DNA from: Cylindrotheca closterium
Taxonomy: Eukaryota; Bacillariophyta; Bacillariophyceae; Bacillariales; Bacillariaceae
Assembly (NCBI GenBank): GCA_933822405.4
Contig: CAKOGP040001224.1
Span: forward strand, 251,825-315,824
Length of the DNA stretch: 64,000 nt
Reading direction: 5' to 3'
Under the pieces are notes generated by a model. That model made no database searches. It saw nothing but the letters and a program-made list of their open reading frames with translations, and was not told the origin of the DNA. Positions 1 through 10,600 of this stretch are shown in pieces (the first letter of the stretch is position 1; every line of letters starts with the position of its first letter). The position numbers and the translations under genes were made by a program.

Positions 1-3000
1 GTTTCGATGCAAATGATACACATCGACTTTGCCAGTTTCCTTGTGCTTTATTTCAACTTTCCAATCACTGAAGCTATCTTCCGGATTGGATCGCCAACTT
101 ATGTTCTTCATGCAATTAGGCTTGGTTCTACCAACAAGTTTCTTCTTTGGTGCTGATGCTGGTACTCTAGAAACTTGGTTCTTCTCCTTTCGAAGTCGTG
201 CAGATTTGCGGCTGGATCGGGACTGAGATGTATGGTGACTCTTTTGGTAAGACGCTTGCTGCGATCGGAGTTCAAAACCCCCAGCCGACACCGATGAGCC
301 TTCGCTAGGAGCACCCATGGTGTAGTCAGCGTCTTCCCCCGTAGATGGTTCCAGATCGAGATCAAACGCCGAAGGGCGCCCCATGTGAGAATCCTGTTCT
401 GGCTTGTTTTTGGCGTCACTGGAAACTTGCCGCAAAATCTGGTTCACAGCTTCATCCTTTGACATTTTCATGACGTCGCGACGAATGGCTTCAATGTCCT
501 CCGACATCTCGTTGTCAATATCATCGGCTTCCAGGTTGCTAGCCCGTGCTTTTCGTTGAGCCTCTTCAATGGCTCGTTTCATATCCGAGTCTGCATTCGA
601 TTCTACTTCAGAATCCCTGGAAAGTGCTTCAATTTCATTATACCAGTCTTCTGGTGACATGTTGGATTCTTCGTGTTGGACGTCATCTTGGCCATGCTCA
701 GTAGTATGACTCATGGCGACCTTTTCCATTTTGGAGTACCAATCTTCATGAGTGATTTCATCACTATCTACCCTCTTCGTGCCATCAGACGGACCCTTAG
801 TGACAGCACGATCGACAAAGATTTTACTTCGAAGCGCGTCTCCAGAAGGATCTCTTTGAACTGGCCCATAGGCACCGGACATCATCTTTCCAACGGCTTG
901 TGTGCCTGGAGGATCGTTCGACGATTGAACAGGTGGATCGTCATGATCATTTTGCACAGATGGCTCCAAATATTCAAATGAATATTTTGGAGCTGGCTTT
1001 GCATTGCTCGCCTCGTCACTCTTCTTTGGCGCTGGTGCCTCTTCGCGAGCTCGTTTTGCCTGGAGCAATTCTTTCGCGCGTTTGGCAGCTTGCAGTGCTT
1101 CATCTCCATTAGATAGCATGGTGTATGATTTCATTCCTTGCATTGCTCTTTCATAGGTCATTTGCTTCCTTGCCTCCATGGCTTCTCTAGTCTTTCTCTT
1201 GCGTTCTTCCACAGCTATTCGAATTCGTTCCCGATGCTCCTTTTCTAGTGTTTCTGCTTCAGTTCTTGCTTCAGCTTGTTCGGCTTCACGCTGCCTGCGC
1301 TCTGCCACCACCCTCATAGCTCGTTCTCGACGTTCTTGCGCTCTCTTTTCTGGGTCAATTTCGACAGGATGGGCCTTGTCAGCAAGGGATTCCTCCGTGG
1401 CAGGTTGAGTATTCAGAATACTTGACATTTCAGAAGTGCCTCCTTTGCCAACTGAACAAGGGTCGGCAGCCAAATCAGCAGCTTCTATCGTTCCATCTCG
1501 TTCCAATAGCATGATGGTGGCCTTCTCAGCTTCCATTGCAAAACGCTTGGCATTGTCTTCGGCAGCAGCTCGTTTCAACTTTTCTTTGGTGGCCCGTGTT
1601 TTCGCTTCCAGAGCTTCCTTTCTAGCTTCGTCGAGCTGCTCCAATAGCTTTGCGTTTGCTTCCATCGCTACCATGAAAGGTTTTAGAAGCTCTGGGCTCA
1701 TTTCTTTTGGTTGACTTGAAGGAAGCTCCCGTTTCTGAGCAGTTGTCGCCAGGACTCCTCTCGCAAAAACTACATCCGTTTCAGCCTTTTTGGCGCTTTC
1801 CTCAGCAATTGCTCGCCGTACTCCCTCTTCGTTGGCTTGTTGAGTTGCCTCAAGCGCTGCCCGTCTTGCATCATTGAGCTGCTCTAGCAGCTTCGTATTG
1901 AATGCCATAACAGAAAGATACGACTCGGGAACATCAGATGCTTTCTCCTTAGAACCAATCGCGTGTATGTTCCTGTTCCTCTGGTAGCTTGGCTCGGCAT
2001 AGCTAAGTCGCTGTTGTTCAGCTGTAGCCAATGCTGCCTTTGCTCTCATCGCTTCAGATTCAGCGTATTTTGCATTATCCTCTGCAGCTGCTCTTTTTGC
2101 AACCTCTTGCCCGGCTCTTTCTCTTGCCTCATGTGTTTCCAGTCTCGCGGCATCAAGCTCTTTTAGGAGATTGGCGTTTGCTTCCATGGCCGCCATGATT
2201 GGCTCAGGTATCGCAGATCCTTTCTCCTTCCCAACACCCCGTGGCGGATGACCGTCAAGCGCGCTTGGACCTTCGTCTGTCTCTTGATACATGTACTCGT
2301 GCATCACTTCGATCACTGACGAGGGGAAAGTACTTCTCTCGTCGACCGAATGGAGCTCCATTTGCGAGCTCTCTTCAGTAGCTGGAGCTGTTGGGGTCGT
2401 CACACTTCCAGCATGATCTCTTGTCGTAGGCTTATCATCAGTGTCTTCGTCGATATTTTTCAGTGCACCAAAGTCTGTTGGTGTGGTTTGTGGGGTGACA
2501 TCCGACTCTGGTACAGTATTCAAAGCGGTAAAGTCTCTTGAGGTGATTTGCGGGGTGCTGTCAGACTCGGACAGCGTTTCTGGTGCATTCTCAATGGGCC
2601 TGTCGCTTGATTCCTTTTCATGAATGTTTTCGGTCTCGTCGTCGCTTCTATTTGAAGCTGCCTTTTCCGAGGCATCTTCTGGCAGTTCCAAGGGTGCATC
2701 GCCATCCTCTCTGTCATTTGTCGCGGGAATTGGATTCGACCACGGGTCTGGCACTGATTTATTTGAATCTTCGTCGGCTTCAGACACTTGCTCAAGTGGG
2801 TCTAGTACTGGGTGATTTGAATCTTCGTCGGCTTCAGACAAGTGCTCTGGTGCAGGAGCAGCCATAATTTCATTACTATCAACTTCAGAGCCGCTCGTGC
2901 TTGGCTCCTCTTTCCTTTTGGGGGCGATTTCCGGTTCCTTCTCGAAAGATATTGCTTCGTCGTCTTCAAAACGCTGCAATTCAACCACTTCGTCATACGA

Positions 3001-6000
3001 TAAGTGCTCACCAAGAAGTCTGCGCGCATAGAGCTGAAGAAAATAGATCCTATCCTCGTCAACCTCATTTCCTTGGTCGCCTTTTGCAAGAAGGTCTTCA
3101 AACTCTCTTTTGTAGTATCGATCTTTACGACGCTGGTAACGGATACTCGCAAGATCATTTCTTTGAGTTGTATCTAAGCCATCGCCATTGTTCCATTTCA
3201 TCAAGAGTTGTAGAGCATGCAGTCGCTTTTCGTCAAATTCCTCGTGGCTCCCCTGGCGTCCGAGAAGCTCCTCAAATTCCTCAAATTCTCCAGTGGATGG
3301 CAGGGAATCGTCGTCGTCAATTACAACACAATAAAGTTCTGAATCACTCTCCACAACTTCTTTCATTGCTGACGGAGGCGGCAATTCCCCTTCTGCATCT
3401 GTCAGACCTTCCTTCTCTTCCAATTCATTTAGGAGTACCACCTCATCCTCCGTCAGCTTTTCGCCGACTTGCTTCCGAGCAAATAATTCCAATAGATATA
3501 TTCTGTCCTCGTCCACCTCTTCCCCATTCTCGCCGCGTTCCAAAAGAGTCGCAAACTCTCTATGCAATGCTCTAGATTTTCGGCGTTTCCTCCTGAAATC
3601 ATCCAGCTTAAATTCTTGTTCGACACTCATTGACTCCCCAAATTGCCACATATTGATGAGCCGAAGCAACTGAAGGCGGTCTCCGTCCACGTCAAGGCCC
3701 TTGTCTTTGTCCTCTATGAGTCGAAAATACTCATTTAGCTCGTCAGGGGAGAGATATGAGCTGTCGTCATTCTCGTCTTTCCCATTGTCACTCAAATGAC
3801 GTTCCTTTTCATCTTTTTGCTCAGTTTTTGGTGCATATGATTCGTCCCCATGCGACAATTGGTCATCATTTGCCACATCACCAGCGAAAGCATCGGCCCA
3901 AGAATCGTCATTCTCGTCTTTCCCATTGTCACTCAAAGGATGTTCCTCTTCATCCTTTTGCACAGTTTTTGGTACATCTGACTCGCCCCCACCCAGCAAT
4001 TGGTCGTCATTTGTCGCATCAGCAGCAGAAGCATCGGATTGACTCCAATCCCTAGAATCGTCATTCTCGCCTTTCCCATTGTCATTCAGAGAACGTTCCT
4101 CTTCATTATTTTGCTCATTTTCCGATGCTGTTGATTCGCCCCCATCCAACGACTGGTCATGATTTGTCTCATCACCAGCAGAAGCATCGGATTGACTCCA
4201 ATCCCTAGAATCGTCGTCCTCCCCCTCGTCCTCCTCATCACCAATGTCAGGGAGGTCTGGTTTCGAGCTCTGACTATACTTTGTTTTCGCCTTGGCTTCC
4301 TGGTCCATGACATGACTTCTTCTTGAAACATGATCAAAAATGCTTGGACCGTTGTCGATGACCATCCTTTCGTCCTCGTTGCTATCGTTGGACTCCCGAG
4401 AACTGGCACTTCTTTCATCGTCGTCCGACTTCTCGGGTGTTTCCTCTTTTGCGGGCGATGGATTCTTTGCTTTACGTTGTTCCCGGCGTTCCTCTTCTCG
4501 CCTTTCTTCCTCTTCTTCGAATGCTATTAAATCAGTCGTCTCCTCGTCGTTCAATGGTTGCCCAACCTGTCGACGAGCAAATAGCTGGAGAAGATAAACT
4601 GAGACAAAGGGGACAAATATTGTGAGTCGAATGATCAAATGAAAGTTGTTCACAGTTGGCAGAAACACGTACATCGTTCTTCATCAAATGCTTGCCCCGT
4701 CGCTTGCATTTGAACCATATCGGCAAACTCATTTCGATAGCTTCGTTCGACTTTCCGTTTTCTTCGATAAATATTCAAGTGTTCCATTTCCTTTGTATCT
4801 AATGTCCCTCCATTCTTCCATTTATCAAATAGGAAAAGATCCATATACCGATTCATGTCGATTTGCTCCCCCGACTCTTTGTATTCGGTCAGGTCTTGCA
4901 GTTCGTCCTTTTCATAGTACGATAGACTGGAATCGTCGCCCTCGCTGTCATCATTCGATTGGCTGCTTTGACTGCTGTTACTGCTACGGGTACTGTCGCT
5001 GTCTGAACTTTCAATAGCATCGGGAACGTCGCTCGTTGATTTTGTCTGTATGCTCGGAACACTTCTCGCGTCTGCTGCCGAGTTTTGACTCGATGCCCCC
5101 GAATCTTGACTCGCGTTCTCTTCCTCTTGACTTCGATCGTCGCCATCCCGTTCATCTTCATCATCATCCATTTCGTCGTCTTCATCATCCTCATCTGTGC
5201 CAAACGAAGTTTTGAAATCATCTGGGTTGAGTCCATCATTCAAGTATTCTTGTGTCTCAAATTGAATCATGGCCGATTCTTCGGCCATGGTCAAGTCTTG
5301 CGATAATCCCCGTTTCTTGACCACGTATTCTAATTGATATGCCCGGTGTTCGTCAATTTCTTCCCCATTGTTCAATCGACTCATGACATCTTCGTATTCT
5401 TCAATGAACTTGTCGGTTCGTATCCTTCGTTTTGCGTAAATTTCCAAATCCCGCTGTTCCGCCTTGCTTAAATAGGCATCACGTCGGGCTCGATCAAAGA
5501 GTTCCAATTCGTACAGTCGCTCTTCGTCAATCTTTTCCCCAGCATCTTGTCGATCGTACAGTTCGGTCATTTGCCGCAAATCCTCTTGTTCCATTTCTTC
5601 GTCCGTGGCCTGTTGATTCCATTCCTCGCCAGCCATTACCGAGGCACGCTTGGATATTTTTGTATACGCCTTGCCAAAGGTTTTGCTGTACAACACATCT
5701 GGATCAATTGCCTCCACCTTGTTATCCTGTTTTTCTGGCTTTGGTTGAAAGAGATTCTTTTCCAAAATGGCCTTGGCGGCTTGTATATTGGCATGTTTAT
5801 TGGCCTTGAGGCGGTCGGCCTCTTCCTTGTTTCGCCGTTCTTCTTCCACCAGTATCGAAGCTTCTACTTGCTTGCGTAGTTTCAACAATTTTTCATCCAC
5901 TTTGGTTTCATCTTCTTCTTTGTCGTACTCATCATCATCTTCTTCCTCCCCTTCAGTGATTCCACCCAATGTGGGCGTCATTTTTTGGGCCGCCGATTCG

Positions 6001-6782
6001 TCTTCCTTCTTGCCAGCAAAGGACCGTTGGGATTTGATTCGTTGCAGTTGTTCTTTTTGCAAGGATTTGTAAAAATTGGTTTGAAAAGGACTGGCGTTCT
6101 TACAGTGCGGACATTGACACCGAAAGGTAACCTTGAGTTCGTTTTTTTCGTTTTGAATCCGATGGTTCCGATCGTGCGATTGTTGGGCCGCCAATTTGGC
6201 GACATCTTCTCGCATCCGCAGTGGAATATTGGTCTTGACGTGTGGTTTGTGAATAGCCTTTGGACTGAGAAATTTAACTTGTTCCAATGCCTCTCGTTGC
6301 CGTTCCGCTCGTTCCAAGGGAGATTCCGAGTGTTTCCGCAATCGTTCGTCTTCTAGATACTTGGCAATCCGCGTCCCATCATCCTTGAACTGTGATAATG
6401 TGGTAAGATTAAAATCTGGTTCTTTTTCTCGTTCTCTAAAATTCTCAATCACTACAGGTTTCAGTCTCCGCAGTTTGCCTCGTTCTGCAGCCTCTTGAAC
6501 GGCCATTTGAAAGGTATTGGTGGTATAAATGGAATCTTGGGGTGGTTTGTGGCTTTTTTCGACAATGTCATCGACTTCGGTCGGTCCTGCTACTGCTTCC
6601 ACGACATGCTCATTCAATCGAGTAAGCCTTCCAAATTCGGCTGCTTCGGAAAGGATACCAACCCGCTGTGCTTTGGGCAAAATTACAACTTTGGAATTTG
6701 CGGGCAAAGGCTTTTGGTGGTTTGATTTCGAAGATGATTCTGGCGACGAGGACGACGAGGAGGATGATTCCTGTGCCTCCAT
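1..6782 (-). CDS. Giant acidic repeat protein with coiled coils and C-terminal BTB-like start (3' end off the left edge)
   Basis: Two exons are visible: 6782-4673 and 4598-1, joined over a 74-bp GT-AG intron (4599-4672). The second exon stays open to the window edge, so about 2,236 residues are seen and the C-terminus is missing. I start at the Met codon at 6780-6782 (MEAQESS); an in-frame ATG at 7058 gives 92 more residues that look like translated UTR. The N-terminal third is charged and has a CPHC pair near 6110. Then come about eight copies of a roughly 50-residue unit with the core G-E-x-I-D-E-x-R-x-Y-x-L-x-L, in four pairs (near 5300-5600, 4540-4930, 3400-3760, 2960-3300). An acidic tandem repeat follows at 3760-4230, and three roughly 75-residue Ala/Glu coiled-coil repeats at 1495-2215. 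At the edge the protein reads DSFSDWKVEI then VYHLHRN, like the start of diatom BTB/POZ domains (inference). Function unknown; a nuclear or scaffold role is a guess. Confidence 0.75.
1495..2215 (-). repeat. Three coiled-coil protein repeats
   Basis: Three diverged copies of a roughly 70-80 residue unit lie at about 2013-2215, 1765-1940 and 1495-1710. Each begins PE-(P/S/L), then has an MxAxNxxLLxxLxxAR core and an A(A/I)AE(D/E)(N/S)AK segment. The Ala/Glu/Lys/Arg heptad character suggests a long coiled coil. Separators of 20-40 residues are less conserved. Confidence 0.75.
3760..4230 (-). repeat. Acidic tandem repeat (about 135-156 bp period)
   Basis: The DNA string TCGTCATTCTCGTCTTTCCC recurs at about 3770 and 3906 and with one change at about 4060, with a shorter related piece near 4209. 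It encodes Asp/Ser/Asn-rich units such as GKDENDDS and SQSDASA. The high identity between neighbouring copies points to recent expansion inside the exon. Confidence 0.8.
4599..4672 (-). other. Intron in the giant repeat gene
   Basis: Donor GTACGT and acceptor CTCAG on the minus strand. Without splicing the frame stops at 4650; with it the repeat unit continues as DEERFYLLQLFARRQVG, matching the sister unit DEDRIYLLELFARKQVG near 3500. The match to the paralogous unit across the junction makes the splice sites strong. Confidence 0.9.
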
Positions 6783-7623
6783 TTTTGGGCAATGGAAGGA
6801 GCTCGAATTGTGATTGTTGCGTTTGTTTGTTCGCTTCTCCTTTATTTGCTGCTGTTCTAATAATTCTATTGCAAGGGTGGTGGTAACTTCCCATTTGAGG
6901 TGTGACTTCCAGTGTTTTTTAATTGATTTGATTCGGAGCCTGGTCGAACGAATCCCGCCTGACTTCAGTACATGTTCTACGAAAGCCCACTGGTAATCCA
7001 ATCGGCTTGACCAAATTTGGCAATCACCGTCTGTTCTTTGTTCAATGTACACGTACATCCATCGTCCGTCATTCCAGCGAGTTCCGAATGGCAGACCTCG
7101 CGGTTAAATGATAGTTTGCAATGCCGTGTAGAAATGGTACCAGTCGTACAGAGGCTGCACTGGCGTGGTAGCTACTTAATTAGAAACTGGTCCTAGAGGT
7201 CGAACGGGTGGTAGGTAGTATTGTATGCATACCGTATGAATATGGAAAATATGAAAATAGTGCCGTTCCAGTCCACACGCACATCCATCCATACACGTAA
7301 CATTCAAAAACTTGGAACACGAAAGGAACGCGACACACCACACACCCGAATTGAATGAACTAGAGAGGCAATTGAAGACAATTAAAAGCCAATAACATTA
7401 GGGAATTGTGTACAAGGTTCTGGGCGATTGCGATTGAATTGGGGATTATTCAACGACTCTTTTTGCCAGACTAAAAACACACTTTCCAGCAGTTGAGAAA
7501 AAGCCAAAACGAGAAGGGGTCGTATTTGCTTTCGTTCTTTGCAAACGCAGACTCAATTGACACACAAGTTTGCACACACAAAGACTGAGACTCGCATACA
7601 TACATCATAATATCTGAGCCACT
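6783..7623. promoter_or_regulatory. Divergent promoter region of the giant repeat gene and the CW gene
   Basis: About 840 bp separate two head-to-head starts (565 bp if the ATG at 7058 is used). It holds a GTAC-rich element at 7136-7149 (GGTACCAGTCGTAC), CA-rich runs near 7320-7350 and 7555-7585, and no convincing ORF. No core promoter element could be fixed. Confidence 0.4.
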
Positions 7624-10600
7624 ATGAGTTCCTTACGATTGGCCCTGAAACAATCCTTGCAAGAAACGGGACATTTGTTGCCCAAGGAAAAAAAGAAGCG
7701 CGGTGCGAAAACCCGCAACAAAGACAAGTTGTCGTCGTCATCGTCAAAAGATCATTCTTCGCAACCTCGCAAACGTGGAAGGCCACCCAAGCGACCCTCG
7801 CGAACAGAAGGCGACGCTGATAAGGCGGAAAAGGGACCTCACGATGAAGAAGGGGAAGAAAACGAAGCGGGCTTTAGCAGTGAAAACGAGTTCTCGTACG
7901 ATTCTGAAGAGGAATCAGGTTCCGAGGAGAATGACTCGGAAGAAGAGGAGGAGGAAGATGAGGACGATCACGAAGACGAAGAAGATGATATAACAGCAGC
8001 AGTAGTAGCAGAAAGTCAAGACAAGCAATTGGATAATGACCCAAGGGGCAATAATAATAATAATAATAATAATGGGGAACCCACGATGTCGGAACGAGAC
8101 ACGAATGATCACTTGACGACTACCAAACACAACTCGTCGTCAACAAAGGAAGATGAAGAAATGGACAGTGAGGAAGAACGAAGACGGAGGCAACGGAAAC
8201 TACTAAAGAAGAAAATCAAGAACTCGGCTGCCAACAAGATTCAAAGTCAATGGAAGAAGCGACAAGGTCGTCCGTCCTCCGCTTTGTCAGAAACAGAGGA
8301 AGAAGAAAGGAAGTCATCCAAGACGATAGAAGAGGAAACAGAAACTGCTCCTTCCAAGAGTGCTGCTGCTGAGGACACCACCGCCACTGCCAACAGCAGC
8401 AGCAACAGCAACAGCAATAGTAATTCGAAGGAATCAGAGGAAAGTGAAATTAAGGGAAACAAGCAATCATCTGCCGATACAAATGAGACTGCTGCACCAA
8501 CAGTAGAAAAGAAGAAACGCAATTCAGGTACTGTCCCACCACCCACTCATGATGTTCGCGAGTGGTCCCAACGATTGACGGAAAAGAAGAGCCGAAAGAA
8601 CATTTGCAAGGGAATGCGAGTCAAGGTTCGGTTTGCGACCAAGGTCAGACGGGAAGGCAAGATTGTCAAGAAACGAAAATGGTATGGAGGTCGGGTCTCC
8701 AATGTCACTCCAGATGGTTCCAAGATCAAAATCAAGTACGATGATGGAACCTCCGAAATATCCCAATTTCCAGATGACGATGTGGTGGTGGACGATACGG
8801 ACAATGGACAGCATTCCCAAGCGGCGAGTGCATCGGTTCATCGATTCTTGCCACGACAAGCCCGTTCTCCTACTCCAACACCGACTCCAACCCCTACACC
8901 CGCAGTGGTGGAAGAGAAGGAGGAAGAGAAAAAGGAGGTAGAAGAGAAGGTAGAGGAGAAGGAGGAAGAAAAGCCCAAAGAAGAAGTAGTCAAGGAGGAC
9001 ATGCCAACGGAAGATTCTCCCAAGGATGACGCTCCTGAAGAAGAAGTTCCCAAGGAAGAAGAAGCTGCCAAGCCCACGGAATCAAGCACTGCAAAAGAGA
9101 AGGAAGACGACAAGGTGGCGGAACAAATACCAGTGGAGAAACCACAGGAAGAGAAGGAAGCTCAAGAAGGTGAAGAAAAGGAAGAAGAGGAAACGCCCAA
9201 GGAAGTTGAAAAGGACGATACCAAGATGGAAGAAGCACCAGAAGCACCTGAAATCAAGGCCCCAACTCCCATCCCAGAAGAGTCGAAACCTGTGCCGGAA
9301 ACGACAAAACCCGAGGCTGACGAAGAAAAGCCTCGGTCATCTCCCGCTACCACTGTAGATGCCGCCGCCGCCAAGCCTGAAAAGGAGACAATTGATCCTG
9401 CAAAACCAGTGGACCATGCAGAAGCAATGGACACGGACGAACCTACTCCAAAGGAAGCCAAGCCTGAAGCTCCAAAAGAGGAAGTCGCCGAAATGAAACA
9501 ACAAGAAGAAAAGCCTTCCAGGTCAAACAGCCAAAAAGAAGAAGAAAAACTTGAAGCAAAGCCATCCAAACCTACACTGACAATTCGCATCTCCAAGGCC
9601 AAAGTTCTAGAGAATGAAAAGCTTGAAAAGCATCAAGGAACACCAATGCAGCATAAAGCAAATGGAAGCCAGAGTTCGGATGAAGAATTGGATTTGGATA
9701 CACCTGTGACGGCGCGAAAGGTCAAGTCTCTCAAGGTCAAGCGGAAACGACTTTCGGATGAAACCTCGCCAGGAGGATCACGTCACAAGAAACGAAAAGC
9801 CGAAGTGGAAGAACCGACACCGCCACAAGACAAGTCGACCGAGAAAACATCTGGTGCAGCAACCGCAACGGAAATGTCCAACGAGAAACCACCAAAATCA
9901 CCCAAAAAGTCCTCCATGGTCATTACAATTCCTCTCAAGCAAGCACAGGCTGGTGACGAGATACCACAAGTCCCATCTTTGACTAAACCTAGAAAGCGCA
10001 AGGATAGTCCAGCTGCCCGTGGTTCTGGTCGCAAGTCGCCATCGCCAAAAAGCGACTCGCCGCAACCAATGTCCCAAGATCTTGGAAAAAATGGCGATGA
10101 GACTACTATGGTAAGGCCTGTTTCTCAAAAGGCAGTCAAGGCGGATGGAGTGGAAAGTGCCGATTTGGAAATGTCGACTGCAGAGCAAACAACAAAGGCA
10201 GAGTTGGGATCCAAAGGAAGTGCATTTGGAAAGAAAGCAAAGGCCAATGCTGATGCAACAACCAAAGAAAGTCTTCCACAAACTAAAGATACTGAAAAGG
10301 CGCCTAAAGCTGGTCGCAAAGCAGCCCAAGAAGCCAAGGAGAAGATGGGTCCAAAGCAGCAGGACAAGGAGTTGGCGGCTAAGAAGAAGAAAAAGAGGCG
10401 CCGTAAGAATGGCAGTGACGAGGAAGAATCGGACGACGATGAACGACAATGGGTGCAATGCGATAAATGCCAAAAGTGGCGCATTCTACCAAGTCGTGTA
10501 GAAGCTTCGTCCCTTCCCGAAGTCTGGCAGTGCAGTATGAACGATTGGGATCCCAAACATTCTGATTGCTCGGTAGCTGAACAGACTTTCAAGCAAATTC

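Noticed and set aside
2901..3575. 224-codon plus-strand open frame
   Set aside because: It lies antisense inside the large open exon of the giant repeat gene, whose repeats continue through it; a shadow frame.
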